Below, piece after piece: positions 44,354 to 56,819 of a stretch of DNA of 64,000 bases. A program made the translations under genes and the position numbers. Source of the DNA: Ornithodoros turicata (lineage: Eukaryota; Arthropoda; Arachnida; Ixodida; Argasidae). Numbering within the stretch: position 1 is the first letter of the stretch; each line of letters begins with the position of its first letter. The notes beneath the pieces were generated by a model, which was not told where the DNA came from, made no database searches, and saw only the letters and a program-made list of their open reading frames with translations. The stretch covers positions 24,867,146 to 24,931,145 of the forward strand of contig NC_088209.1 of the NCBI RefSeq assembly GCF_037126465.1, read 5' to 3'.

Positions 44354-46763
44354 ATCACTATGCCGGAGAAATTATACGCAGCTCAGGGAGCTAGAGGAGA
44401 GTAGGTGCCGCCAATATAAGAGTACCATGGTTTCGGTGTTTGGCGCACTACTTGTCGCGGCGTAGAATGATGGGACTATAGCTGTCGCAGCGAATATGAA
44501 CAATCGCATGCAGGGCGAGGCATAAACCTGCCATCCTGACGTTGAACACGACAAGAGGTGTTCTGTTTCGAGAGTGCGGCTTTACGTGCATTATTTCTGT
44601 CCACAAATATACTATACGTAACAGCAGTCAAAAGAGCGCGTCTATTACCTGATACCTAATACCTGATTCCACACCTTATCTCCGTGCTTCATCCAGCTAT
44701 ATGCGACCGTCAATCCCTTTCGCGGCAGGGCAACTCACACGAGCGCATGGGGAGCAATTTGGCATAGTGTAGATTCAATTAACCCCGCTCTCAACGTCTC
44801 TTTTGTGACTGTTCCGTTCCGGCAGATGTTTAACGGAATGCCTCCCTCCTTCTCCTCCTTTCGCGTACCGCCAAATCGAAAGAACGCCCCTCCTCGATTA
44901 TCTTTCCTTTGTGCTCCTGGGCCACGCTTGTAAGTAAACACTCCCCGGCTGTTCTGCCGAAACTCGAGACTCGAAACGTGTTATAGTCTCAGCCCAGGTG
45001 CGCTCCTGGTCTCTGTGTCTTTGTGAAGAGAAAAAGGGAATCTGGAAATTGGTTTACGAAGGGGTTTCCCTGACTCTGTTCATCGAACAGGGGGTCGCGG
45101 ATTTCAATGTCGTATCTCTTCCGTGGCCGGGACAAAGATAGTTTTTCGTACTGTTTTCCGTTGAAAAGGCTCTCGTTAATTCATGTGGAATAAGAATGGA
45201 ATGGAGGGCGGATGCTGAATAATGGTCATGGAGGTATCCCCTGCCTTTCTTTTTGTTCCACCGCCAGAATGACTCATGATCTTCTATCGCTTTTCTAAAA
45301 ATGGATCAAACAGAAGGGGTCGAGCAAGCTTCTGTATAGATTCATCCGTAATTTGGGACCAATCGGACCATCAGGGTTGGTTACCACCATGTGCTGTAAT
45401 GATTCCACCGGAACGCCTTATAGCTCGCAGGGTGATTAGATCCATGATTATGTGGAGTAGTTTATCGTCTGGATCCTTTCCCAGAGTAAAGGTACACCAT
45501 CTCCTCTACATTTGAAGATGGTGGAGGGCTGGATGTGCTGAGGAGCTTACCCCTTGGCTTCACTCCCGGGCAGCGTCGATGCCAGCTAGGACAGTTGAAT
45601 AAGGTCGTGCCAGGCCTGTACATTGTAAATAAGACTCGCAATGCTCGGGACTTGATCATCTTTGTCATCATTCCTATTATCACTGTGGACCATGCCAAGC
45701 GAAAGCCTCACCATATCCGAACCGCCATTAGCATCCAAGATCGCGGCACATAAAATTAGAACCCACGGCTATCACGTGTGAAATATTTTCCATGCAAAGC
45801 ATTACTCCTTTTTTTTTTAAATTAATATAGCCGAGACCATGACAGCGTGACATGCATCCTCACACGAACTGAACTTGCGTAAACAGATCATTCTTTGATT
45901 CACCCTGGTGCGGTCGGAAGCCACGTCCTCCGTATCACGTAGATTGGTTGTGTCATCGGGTTTGTTGGACCACTTATGGTGTAACGGACGGTCGACTGTC
46001 CGTGAAGGTCCCCGAGCGGCCTCTCATCGGTCCCATGAGCCCCCTCTCGCACGCCGTACGATTCGCGCCGACACCTGCTGCTTTGCCGGACGGATTCACA
46101 CCAATGACTGCTCGGCATCGCTGCCTACAACCGGGGGCTCAATCAAAGACCCGTTGCGTGCATGCTTGCGTACGACTCTGGTATTTTGCGATCAGGTTCC
46201 CTGTTTTGATTCGGATGCAATGGAGCTTAGCTAGTGTGCGTGTAAACCGCGGTACGCTTGAACGTACTTGAGTGCCCTTGTGTCCAATCGGATTCTGGAT
46301 GCTCTTGCTGCCACTGGGTGTTACAGTCTAATGGCGTTCAGTAGGCTACCTGCGTGACGTTCGTTGAAAACGTCTGTGTTTTACACCTCCGTTTCTCCTT
46401 CTTTTATTACTTCGCCCGTCCTTTCTGGAAGGACGAATGGCTAGACGGGATGAATGAGCGTGAATAAAAAACAACCGACGTTAACTCCCTACTATCCAGC
46501 AGCGCCTATACTCCTGTGAGAAAGGTGTATACGTACAGACAGCTATTTCAAACGGGTCGAGAGAGTACGCGTTTTGCACTTCTAAGTTTACAATCCTGGA
46601 TTTCCTCACATGACCTATATTTTCAAATGTGGTGGACAAGAAGTACCTGCCCTCGTCTTGTTGCGATTAGCTCTCCTGATTACTGTGCTTCTCGTTACGT
46701 TACTTTTTCTGAGACGATACGCCAACGTCGACAGCCGTGTAGGTCCGACCGTTACAGAAAAGA
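44354..46763. other. No recognised gene
   Basis: Several 70-110 codon frames overlap on both strands (45276-45753; 45900-46271), none with a motif I know. Confidence 0.5.
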
Positions 46764-46784
46764 AGAGAGAGAGAGAGAGAGAGA
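46764..46784. repeat. (GA)n microsatellite
   Basis: About ten GA units, followed by CAACAACAACAATAAA near 46851-46866, a SINE-tail-like run. Confidence 0.85.
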
Positions 46785-46869
46785 AAAGGGAAGAAGGAAG
46801 AAATTACAATGGTACCCAAACGAGCGCGACCGAAGATCTCGATGGGAAGACAACAACAACAATAAATGA

Positions 46870-48830
46870 AGGAGAAGTGATAAGCCAAATTTCTCGGTAT
46901 TTTAGAGCTAGTGAACGACACGGCACATTCATCACCTCTTTTGCACTGAAAACACTACTGTTTCGTGTAAGAATCACAACGCTGTAAATCCAAGTGAAAA
47001 GTAATGTTTTCGAAACTTTCACTGCCGAATATATACCACGCCTCGTACGAGTCCCGTCCTTCGAAACCAGTTACCCCCCCCCCCCCTCCCACGTCCCTGG
47101 TCCCTCTCTATTACGTAGTTATGGCTGTTGGGTCCGGCCAGAATGTGGGATAGCACGTAGCCACGTTCCGATGATAAACGCCGCGGGGCAGTTATCTTTT
47201 TGCCCATTCGCACGCGTCGCGTCCCCAGATGAGCACTTTGTGGAAATTAACCTAATGAATAGCGGCCAGTAGGGGTACGCACTCAGCGACAACACCCATT
47301 TGTTCCCGTCGCTATATGGACCTTGCTTTGTTGGGTTAGAAAGAAGCCCGAATGAGTTTTTTTTTTTTTTTTGACAAGCACCTCAAACGTTCATGGCCTC
47401 GTAATACATAGTTATTTATTGCTTCAAAAGCCGTACTTTTTTTGTTTTCTATATCCAGTGTCAAAGCGTCAGAGACTTATTTAGAAGCGTCAAACTAGAG
47501 GCATTGAAAAAAAAAAGGGAGTGCCTGAATACTAGGTTAGAAGTTTTTATTCAAGCACCCTAGGGGGGAAAGGGGTGCGTCGGCGCTGTTTGAGAGTTCA
47601 TCACTAGAGAAAAGTTGGGCGCATTGTAATATTGAAGGTGAATATTAGAAATCAGTCCGTTCATTATCACCTGTCCGTCATCTACACATCTCGGAGTAGT
47701 ATGCATCAAAGAGAAAGAAAAGGAAGTAGAACCGTATGTGGCTTTATAGGAGAGCAACTACAGAGTAACTATGCGGTATGTTTTACCGTTTACAAAATCG
47801 CGGAAATTTCGAACTGAGACCGTTTTTCTTTTGGGGAGGAAGAGTCCAGAAGAAGAACAGTCTGTATTCGAAATATTGGCGGCCTTCGTCTTGAAGTTCG
47901 TTTTCATCTCCATCTTGAGGTCCTTCCCTTAACATGTATGGTACGCTGTCTTGTAGTTCATGGTATACAGTATCTTTTCCACATTGTGGCATAAACACAC
48001 ACATCTATGGAAGTAATATGCGCCTTGGAACGCAAATGCTTCGAAGCATTGTTCTTCAGACTTACAACGTATTGTACCTGATGAGAAACAAGGGATTGTA
48101 CGAAATGTACAGCATTTTCCTGTGTTTTTCTAAGTCGTGAACAAATAAACCAGAAGACAGGTAACTGCACTGCAATGGAGCGCTGATGAACATTGGACGA
48201 TATGTGCGAGGGGCGACTTATCGAAAGTTCATTAACCTACGTTTTGACAAGTGTTAGCATGTGTGTTCACTTGTGTTGGTGCAGAAAGGACACACCAGCT
48301 CCAGTCTATATAGCCAGTATGTGGTGGTTGCTTGTTTATCGAAAGCTTTCCACTTCTGCATTGGCTTCCTGGATTCCGGAAGCTAATGTGGTACCTTTAC
48401 GGTCGGTTCCAGATTTCGGTGTATAGCAGTGCTCAAAGGCTCTCTCGTCGCAAATGGGCCCAGATTACTGATGTGCCATCAGGGGAGACTACATTATATT
48501 CATATTGTTTGCTATTTGCCAGAAATAACAAACACAAATAGGCATCACAGATGTTCGTGATGTCATCCATGCATGCAAGTCACTGTCCTGCAATCGGCTC
48601 GTGTTCTTCTTTGCCCCTGTCCAACCAGACAATTCGATTCTCCATGTATCAGCATCAGGGACATTTCAAAGAGTATTTCAGTGGGACATAGGAGAAACGT
48701 CATAGCTTTCTGCTGCCACGTAGACGCGATCGTTCAGCGTCATGTCTTTTTGCGCACTGCTAGCTATAACATCCTATGGTACAATTCACAAGGTATTCCG
48801 TAGACGACAACACGAAAAGACGCAGTCGAT
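46870..48830. other. No recognised feature
   Basis: A C-rich run at 47074-47092 and a T18 run near 47358 are present. No ORF above 95 codons. Confidence 0.55.
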
Positions 48831-48840
48831 GTCGTCTGCT

Positions 48841-48896
48841 AAGTATCATCTGCTAAGTATCATCTGCTAAGTATCATCTGCTAAGAGTCATCTGCT
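48841..48896. repeat. 14-bp tandem repeat, four units
   Basis: AAGTATCATCTGCT occurs at 48841, 48855 and 48869, with AAGAGTCATCTGCT at 48883. Three units are identical. Confidence 0.93.
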
Positions 48897-50689
48897 ATTT
48901 GCGCACTCCCGATACTCCGCCATCGTGCGAATGCTCAATATAACACAGTGGAACTCCTGTCGCGTGATTAGCCTTTTTTTTTCTTCTTCTTCTTCTTGCG
49001 CTAGAATATTCTGTGGGCACATCACTCGTGTGAATATTTGGTCTGAGTCACTTTCTCTTCACATTTCTCAACTGCGAAAACCCTTCGCTATCCGTTGCGA
49101 GCAAGAACCTTTCACTAAAGTTCACTTTTGCTTCTAGCAACCAACCCGTTAGATATTCTTGCGAAATTTTTGATACCTACATTCCTTTCCGTGAAACATT
49201 TTCAGCAGCAGTGCAGTGTATAGGAGACCCTTTGCAACCTCATTGGGGCTAATGTGGCACGATCGATTTGGGTACAGCGAGCCGTTAGTTGGAGCTCCGC
49301 CCCCAAAACGTGATTCGCCTTGAAATCGTCCTGTGTGGCTGCAACCCCTGTGCGTAAAGGCTCGAGTCCTCGTGGAGCCCGCCTCGTAAATTATTCAGAC
49401 CGTTATTAAAATTTTCGCCCAGAGACACAGGAACACACTTCCAATGATGGATGCGCTGCAATCGGCTGGCAGTTACCCCCACAGTCCCCAGAGATCTTTT
49501 TACCTTTTATTGCCGTGTTGTGCGTGGATGGGAAATGGACGTGCACGCTGTGATTCCCGACGATTCGTCCCTTTGGATTTTGTCATTTCTTGGAAAGTGT
49601 GCGATGTGTAAAATCTCTGGAGCTGGAGGATGAGGGTATATAGATAACAACAGCAGTTAGTTTTGCACCACCAAATATAGGGAGAGATACACTGAGGTGT
49701 AGGCACAGTTTTATACTATGTAAACTTTACCCTGTAGGAATAAATGTAGGACCCCAGTTTTGTGCGAAAAATTGCGTGCGCTATATCTTAATACAATCAG
49801 TTAGTCTAATGCGAAGAGTTCGATTTGAGACGAAACGAGTATAACGCGCAGAGGTGTAGCTTGCCTAGCTGTTTCTGCACCTCCTGTAACGTTGACCTGA
49901 CATTGTGTTTCCTGTACTTTTGCTGTGATGTTTTGAACCAATGTCCTGAGATCCAGGTCCATGACATCGTCATTTATTTTCATGTGAATCGTTTGCCATT
50001 CGAAGACCGACTGACCTTTCCTCCTTTACTCTTTTTTAAATCTTCTTTCGAATAAACATATATCCTCCCATTAAACACCCGTGCATATAAACAAAAACAA
50101 CAAGTACATGACGGCGATGCTATGGGACATGTCTTTGGAAATGTCTCTCTTGATCGAGCACGCGCACGGAGATTTCGCTTTACGTATAGGTACCGCGGAG
50201 TAGGCTTAGACTGACTATTCTGCCGTTTTATTACCGGACACCAGCAATAGGTAAAGCATTACATCCGCAAAATGTGCGAAGAAGGGGAAGGAAAACACAA
50301 CGACTAAGTTTGCACGTGGCTTGTATATACCAATGCTCGCAGCTGTTCTTATTTATATAGAAACGCCTGGACCTGTTTTGTAATTTGTAACCATGTGGGA
50401 CGCATCCACAGCTGGATTCGCGATGCGTGCGAAATGAAGTAAGCTGTTGCGCAATATTTCGTGTTGTCGGCTAACAGGCGACAGCAACGTACACTCTTGC
50501 TGTACATACACGTGACACGCTTGCTGAGTACGTGACAGAATGAACAGGACTGCTGCTGCACTCTGAGGTGGGGGAAGGGGGGAGATGAGTAAGTAAATTT
50601 TGAAGTAATTACAACTTCGAGTCCCCTCTATGTTGCTGTTACTCGCCAACCCTGACCTTGAAAATCACTCACCATACGCAGCACTGCAA
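48897..50689. other. No recognised feature
   Basis: Short frames only. A minus frame at 49801-49983 starts MKINDDVMDLDLRTLVQNIT, helix-like but unassigned. Confidence 0.5.
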
Positions 50690-50855
50690 ATTGTCTCTTT
50701 TGGAAATGGTGCCCTGAATGCAACAGCCTCCGTAAATGTATGCTCCGCGGGAGCTGGTTGGAGCAACGGAGTATAATTAAGCAGTTTTCTGCCCACAGAG
50801 TACGGAATAGCTAGTGGTTCTTTCTTGGCAAACTGTGCCAAAAAGCTAACAAAAA
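50690..50855. repeat. Interspersed repeat, direct copy of 55680-55850
   Basis: Shared order: CAATGCAA/GAATGCAA, TATAATTAAGCA, TTTTCTGCCCACAG versus TTTACTGTCTACAG, and AGTGGTTCTTTCTTG versus AATGGTTCTTTCGTG, then ACAAATTCTGCC-like sequence. The family is unknown. Confidence 0.6.
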
Positions 50856-50879
50856 GCTGAACAAAATGCTTGTTACAGT

Positions 50880-51905
50880 CAACGTATTGTTACAAGCTCG
50901 CACGGAGGGTTCGAAGTCCGACCTGCTGCATCACAAACACTCGAAACCATAAAAGAACTAGAGATCAGGAGCAATATAATCGCCTTGCAATGGGTTCCAT
51001 CGCACAAGGGCATACCTGGAAATGAAAGAGCCGACACACTAGCCAAGGAGGCTGCAAGACTTCCTCCTACACTCCCCGCTATTCCATGTAACGGTCAAGG
51101 GCAAACTGCATGAACATGTATTGCGCTTTCACCCTGATGCCAGGACAGCGATGCAAACAGCGTCCCCCCTTCTGCATCACAAGTGGTTTCACAAGGGAAG
51201 AAACTTTACTTCTAATGAGATTGCGAATTCGAAGCGCCAAGACTAATGACGTCCTCTGCATCACAGGAACAAAGTATAGATGCGCTGTGCAACACCTGTG
51301 ATGTCGGAGAAAATATAGAACATATCTTGCTTCACTGCAGAACACACAAACAACAATCTACAACAGTCTAATGGAAATAATGAGTAACCTATAGGTCACC
51401 CAGACCCCCTTGTGGAATAACTCATTTGCCCAACTGGACCAATGTCAGCACGGCGGGCAACACAAAGCATAGTCCTAGATTTCATGAAGGAGAGTAACCT
51501 CCTAGGTGTTCTCTGGCGGCAAAGAAGAAATACACAACGCTGTGAACTGAGTGACCAACAACCTGTGATCAACTGTGAACTGGACCAACTGTGAACAACA
51601 AACCTGTGACCAACAAATATGTGACCTGCTGTAAATAATGTAACCAAGTGAAAGCTATTACGGTGAACTGTATGGTGAACCGAAGGTGACCACCAGATAG
51701 CACAGCCACCGAACTTTGCAGTGAACAGATCATCGATACGTGTCGTGTGTCTTGTTGGTGTGTCCCGTTTTTCGTTTTCCCTCTTTCTTTTGTCTTCTCT
51801 CTCTCTCTCTCTCGCTCTCTGTGGCAACTTGCCGCCCGTCTCGGCAGGCAGACCGCACTCTCTTTCTTATTTTTTTTATTTCTTCCGATACGCACCCCCC
51901 CCCCC
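50880..51905 (+). pseudogene. LINE: RNase H domain, CxxC C-terminus and 3' UTR
   Basis: HGGFEVRPAASQTLETIKEL leads into IALQWVPSHKGIPGNERADT and LAKEAARLP, a clear LINE RNase H (WVPxHxxxxGNExAD). After a stop at about 51112 and a frame change comes CNTCDVGENIEHILLHC, the CxxC...H....C end motif. The 3' UTR from about 51480 holds reiterated CTGTGACCAACAA words, a CT microsatellite (51796-51820) and a C15 run (51894-51908). Its 3' UTR partner is the inverted copy at 30785-31235. Nonfunctional. Confidence 0.82.
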
Positions 51906-52109
51906 CCACCTGTCCAAGCCCGTCAGACACCATTCTGTTCGCACCAGCGCACGTGTTCATGGACGGCCCAATAGCCTCCTCTTTATCCACCGCAACAGTA
52001 TTTGCATTTACAGGGCTTCCCTTACAATTACAAGGCTTGCCCTTACAGTTCAGATTAACTTTTTTTAAACTTTCCGTTACAATAAATTACCATTGATTCT
52101 TGATTTATG

Positions 52110-52205
52110 CACATGAATAATGTACATGGGACTGTTAAGGCACAGTGTAAGATGCAGTCCCCACTCTGTGATATTCATTTATAGTCCCACGCATTTAGTC
52201 CTGGA
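52110..52205. repeat. Interspersed repeat, direct copy of 55915-55990
   Basis: AATGTACATGGGACTGT, GTGTAAGATGCAGTCCCCAC, GTGATATTCATTTATAGTCCCA match ATGTACATAGGACTGTG, GTGTGAAATGCAGACCCCAC, GTGTCACATTTATTTCGTCCCA. Confidence 0.65.
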
Positions 52206-52329
52206 AGAGACTAATGATTGCGTCACTACATGTATTCCCCAGTATGACTAAAAGTAGTGGCAGTGGGTCTCAACCCGACATATCATCAAGTCGCGTATCG
52301 CGCACGTATGGGTCAACCTTCGTCGTTTA

Positions 52330-53010
52330 CTACGAACCGGTCCAGCAATAAAACCCAATCTTCGGCAAGCTTGTGCCGGTGGGACCGCATGTATGACACC
52401 GAGCCGACCAGCGCTTCCACGGAGACAAAACAGAGTCATTAACTTGTTCCAGGAAAGATAAAGGTGTAAATCTCGATTGGTCATTAAATGTGGGAGAATC
52501 GAACACCCGTTCCCTGAACAACTGTTGACGCTTCTTCCTTTTGACAGCCTCACAGGGTTCCACCGGCGGCATGCTGTGCCGTAGTGCTTTATGTCTGTCG
52601 TATAAGTGCTGACTTCTGTGAATTGCCGAAGGAAGGCTTGTAAATCTTCAGCTCCGTAATAACAAGTTTATGCGTGCTCAGAAGTGTAAGGGTTGATACA
52701 ATCCCCAGGTCGTTTTGGAATGTGATGATAAGCGTGCGATCACCGTGGCAGTTCCATAAGTTTGAAGGCGCGCTGCGCCGATGCGTCTCTGCTGCAAAAC
52801 GCCAAGTTCGTCAAAGAGACTCTGCGACGTTCTGTACACAAATGTGAAGACATCAGTTAGGCTGCTGAGATTTTTGACCTTTCGGATGTACGACATTTCC
52901 GATAAAACGGTCGTGACTTCTGGAACGGCCGAAATCTCTTGCACTTTTGTTCGGTCCGGCTCCGAAGTCGACAAGGTACTTACACGCCTCAATGCACGTT
53001 CTTCGCGGTG
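52330..53010 (-). other. Two unassigned minus-strand ORFs in tandem
   Basis: The frame 52678-53010 encodes a Ser/Thr-rich stretch with SYIRKVKNLSSLTDVFTFVY and SLFDELGVLQQRRIGA. Downstream 52330-52572 begins MPPVEPCEAVKRKKRQQLF and has FNDQSRFTPLSFLEQVND. Both have fairly balanced codons, but no splice sites or known motifs support a gene. They may be pieces of one decayed gene or repeat. Confidence 0.22.
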
Positions 53011-53236
53011 CGACTATGACAAGAGTTTATTGAACTCGGCTTTTGCCGTTAGCACATGTATAACACCGCCACCAGAGCGGTAATAGAACGGGAGCGCTAC
53101 TGTAAAGCTTTGGACTGCCATGCATACCGTCGTCTGCAGATGCCCTGCAGAAGAAAGCTCACAGCACACGTTACGTTCCTGGTCGACTACGGCGCGCTAT
53201 AATCCGGGGTGCATTAAAATGCATAATAGGAGGCAC

Positions 53237-53300
53237 TAAAATGATGTTTCTCGTTCTTTCGATGCCAATTGGTATCGAAAGCACGAGAAACATCATTTTA
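53237..53300. repeat. 64-bp palindrome with no spacer
   Basis: The arms 53237-53268 and 53269-53300 are inverted copies matching at 30 of 32 positions, meeting at CCAATTGG. The two mismatches would be G-U pairs in RNA. No loop is present. Confidence 0.93.
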
Positions 53301-53568
53301 CGGGTACCTTATACTACTAAGGTTACCCTGGGGTACGTGTGGTTTGCAATGTCGTTCGGGTCCCTCGAAAAACTGCTGTCTGTCTCGGCGAGAAACAGAT
53401 GTTCGAAAAAGAAAAAAATAATAACACCGAAAGTTGCGCTGTTTGCCTCTTGTCATGCAGCGGCCACGGTAATTTCAGTTAATATTCTGCATAATGAAAT
53501 TAGTGTTTGCGCGCAAGCACGTCTCCTGCATATGCATATTGTAATACAATTGTGGGTTGTGGGTGCTG

Positions 53569-53790
53569 GGCCCATGGTCCAGTCCCGCTCATACACGCCA
53601 AGGTCTGCGTCACCTTTGGGATTTCCTGTCATCAACAGGCCTCTCCACCCTGCTTTGATTACCGGACCTCTTATCTCCATCATCATCTCTCATCACGTAC
53701 AAGTGGCACTGGGGCAGCGCCCAGCCTGCTGGCCGGCATCAGCCCCATCTCATCATCGTATCTCTATGTGTGTGTGTGTGTGTGGGGGGG
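53569..53790 (+). repeat. Interspersed repeat ending in (TG)n, inverted copy of 55980-56215
   Basis: GGGATTTCCTGTCATCAACA, GGCCTCTCCACCCTGC, TCTCCATCATCATCTCTCA, GGCACTGGGGCAGCGCCCAG and CCTGCTGGCCGGCATCAG all recur inverted at 55980-56215. Both copies end in a TG/CA microsatellite, here 53767-53783 plus a G10 run, which points to a retroposon 3' end. It gives rise to the 209-codon frame at 53241-53870, which is not a gene. Confidence 0.8.
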
Positions 53791-53870
53791 GGGGTTGTGT
53801 GATACACATATTATACGTTACTGCACAGACATGTTCGAAAATTGTATGTTCATGTCCGCGTTTTTCGTAA

Positions 53871-55679
53871 ACGTCACGCTACGCCACGCCATGAGCAAGG
53901 GTAGCGCATTGCAGCTGACATTCACTTGAAGCACAGAACTGCAATCACTCCCACAGTCTTCACATTGTGTAGAGGTTCTGCACGTTTCATTTCACCCGAA
54001 ACATTTTCCCTTTCGCGATCTTTTTTTCAATTACAAGCACCGTCAGACGTTACAAATGCGTCCGGTCAAGAATCGCCATTCGTTTCGTTTGTAACTCGAC
54101 GTCCACGTGCGCCGGAAACGGAAGTTTACGGGGGAAAACATGGAGTGCTACATGAAAAGGTCCCGAAATTGGGATCGGGAAGAATAGAGACTCTCCCTAG
54201 AGAACCCTCCTTAAACAACACAAAGACGTTAAAACTACACGCGCAGTTACTTGAGTTTCATTCTGGAAGATGGGAGAGGAAGAGAATTTAAGTAAGCCAT
54301 CATCGATTGCATTGTACTGTTATTGACCGAATGAGGCTGTAGGGCGATTGCGTCAGAAATTTGCGCTTTTTGAAGGAACACAAGACATGTGATAGCAATG
54401 CATTCACAATAACGGGACAAAAATAAATAAAAAACGACAAGCCGCTTTATCCCTTTGGAGTGGCTGATACGACATCACGTTTATTGTCTTCCATTCGACA
54501 ACTTCCTTTTATCGTATCATTTTCGTGGATTGCTTCCGATCTACTAAAACTATGTAATACCGAGATATCGTATCGCTGCGATAAGACTACACGGAACGCC
54601 TCGCCTTTCACAAGCGCCAAGACCACACCGTGCGAACAACGTGTCCACTTTGCAGAAGGACCAGGTATAGGAAGATCGTGTTTTTCTCTTTGCGTGTTTT
54701 GAAAAAGGCGAGCCGTATATTCATCACGATGCCCGTCTTCTGCGGAGAGCAAATACGCGCGCGCCCTACCCTGGGTCATGTCTCGCAGTCGACCTTTTCA
54801 TTAGGCTTACCGTGGCTCATTCGTTGAGCGTGCATCTAGAGATATACAAGAGCGCAGGCGGAAACGTGTCCTGTTTACTTGCAGATTCCTTGTAATTGCT
54901 ATTTTAAGCCGAGGGGCGTCCTTCAAAATCTCTGAAAGAATCCTCCCATCCCATTTATGTAACCGAGGTTTCTTGCGGAATATTCGATTGACGGACGATC
55001 CACGCGGATCCCTGGAAGCTATCTGCAGATTAAGACAGCGATGACGCCTCAAGAAGGAACAGCAAGAAGGGCTCGCTTAGGGTTAATGGCCAGATTGCAT
55101 TTTCTGGTTCATCGGGGCGCAAGTCTGATACGCGTGTTTTTTTGCTACAAAACCCCTCTTGGCACAATGCAAGATGAACGATGAAGGATGTCTCCATTAC
55201 GGAAGGTGGGAAAATTGAGCTTATGGCATTACCTGCAGTCCCCAAGATGGCGGGGAAGCGGCTACCGAAGCTAATGGAAGTGTCATGTATGGAGCTTTGC
55301 ATGTGGGGGTTGAATTAGGCAAAAGCTTATTACGAAGACACGAGTGATGGATCTTATTCATATTGCCGCGAGTGTATATACCCATGATGAAAGTGTCAAA
55401 CCGAGTGCAGCAAGAATGTATATAGAAGCAGAGACGTGCATGTGTTATGCCTCTTATATACAGCCGGTTATATTGCTCTTCGCGGTAAAATAAAATAATC
55501 TTTATGCAAAGGAGAATGAATGAGTGAATGAAGTAATGAAAAGTAATGGGCATTCTGCCAAACACGTTTCGTTGTGGTAGCTCTATACAACTTAAGAAGG
55601 AAAAAAAAAATAAGTACGAAATTATCTACAGCTTCTAGTCACCTAGATAGCAATTACTTTTCACATTAGTCCCCTGCCT
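53871..55679. other. No recognised feature
   Basis: Several 80-120 codon frames (53926-54291 +, 54447-54779 -, 55030-55302 -) show no motif. No repeat partner in the window. Confidence 0.5.
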
Positions 55680-56215
55680 CTGAAATTTACTCTCAGTATC
55701 TCCTAAACTCAGCAAATGCTCCTCTCAATGCAAAGGTGTACTGTGCTTTCGAGGAATGTGACGGAAAAACGCAATATAATTAAGCAATTTACTGTCTACA
55801 GTGCAAGAAATGGTTAATGGTTCTTTCGTGACAAATTCTGCCCCATACATATATCACAAGACTTTGTTACTTACCATATCAGGATAATTAAAAGTCAGAG
55901 CAGTTTCATTCGTGACATAGATCATGTACATAGGACTGTGAGAACAAAGTGTGAAATGCAGACCCCACGGTGTCACATTTATTTCGTCCCACACACACAC
56001 ATATAGACGCTGATGAGATGGAACTGATCCCGGCCAGCAGGCTGGGCGCTGCCCCAGTGCCATTTGTATAGATAGTGAGAGATGATGATGGAGATGCGGA
56101 TTCAAGTGATCATAGCAGGGTGGAGAGGCCTGTTGATGACAGGAAATCCCAAAGGTGACGGAGACCTTGGTGCCTATGAACGCTACTGGACCAGAGGCCC
56201 AGCACCTTGCCTTAT
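55680..56215 (-). mobile_element. Composite interspersed repeat, longest copy
   Basis: It contains three modules seen separately elsewhere: 55680-55850 (also 50690), 55915-55990 (also 52110) and 55980-56215 (also 53569, inverted). The (CA) run at 55985-56002 lies between the last two. Either one element has been shed in pieces, or several elements are nested. Confidence 0.6.
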
Positions 56216-56799
56216 GGTAAAGGGGCGGTGGTCGATTGCATGCATTCCGTGCTGCAAGATCTCGGGCTCCCTCTGGTAGTCAGGGTAGAGTATAAGTAGG
56301 TGGTGCAGGTCAGCGCTATATTTCGTCCCAAAAGGGACTAGCTAGGCTGTGAAAATGCATGTAATCCCCAAAAGTACGAAAACTAAGTACTCCTTTTTTT
56401 CTTAGCGTGTACGGCCATCCTCCGATCCTGATCTTCCTGTTCGTTTCGGTACCATTGTAACTTGCTCCTTCCACTTGTTGCTTCACCCTCTCTACAACCC
56501 GTTACGGACAGTCCTACACGACTGTCGACGTTGGTTGGCCACATAAAGCTACCGCTTCAAAATAGTGATGGTGAGCCACCAACATGGAGCCAGTGACATG
56601 GAAAGCATGCGACGATGCTGTAAAAGCTTTGGTGGTGAAGCACAGGTGGCCAACCTAAGAATGACACCTTAGGTGCGGGGTGGACCTCGAGATTCCCGGT
56701 TGTGAAATCCCAGCTCTCGAAATTCACGTTCTCGAAACAAGAAAAATTAAGGAGAATGCTCGATTGCTTCGTAAGATGGTATGGCGTGTTTAAAAAAAA
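56216..56799. other. No recognised feature
   Basis: The sequence TTTCGTCCCAAAAGGGACTAG near 56319 echoes the 55975 module and is the only link to a repeat. Confidence 0.5.
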
Positions 56800-56819
56800 G
56801 CATACATTGAGAAGTTTCT

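Noticed and set aside
53241..53870. 209-codon plus-strand ORF, one of the longest in the window
   Set aside because: It starts inside the 64-bp palindrome, runs through an interspersed repeat that recurs inverted at 56 kb, and ends in a TG/G microsatellite. The frame is open by composition and is not a gene.
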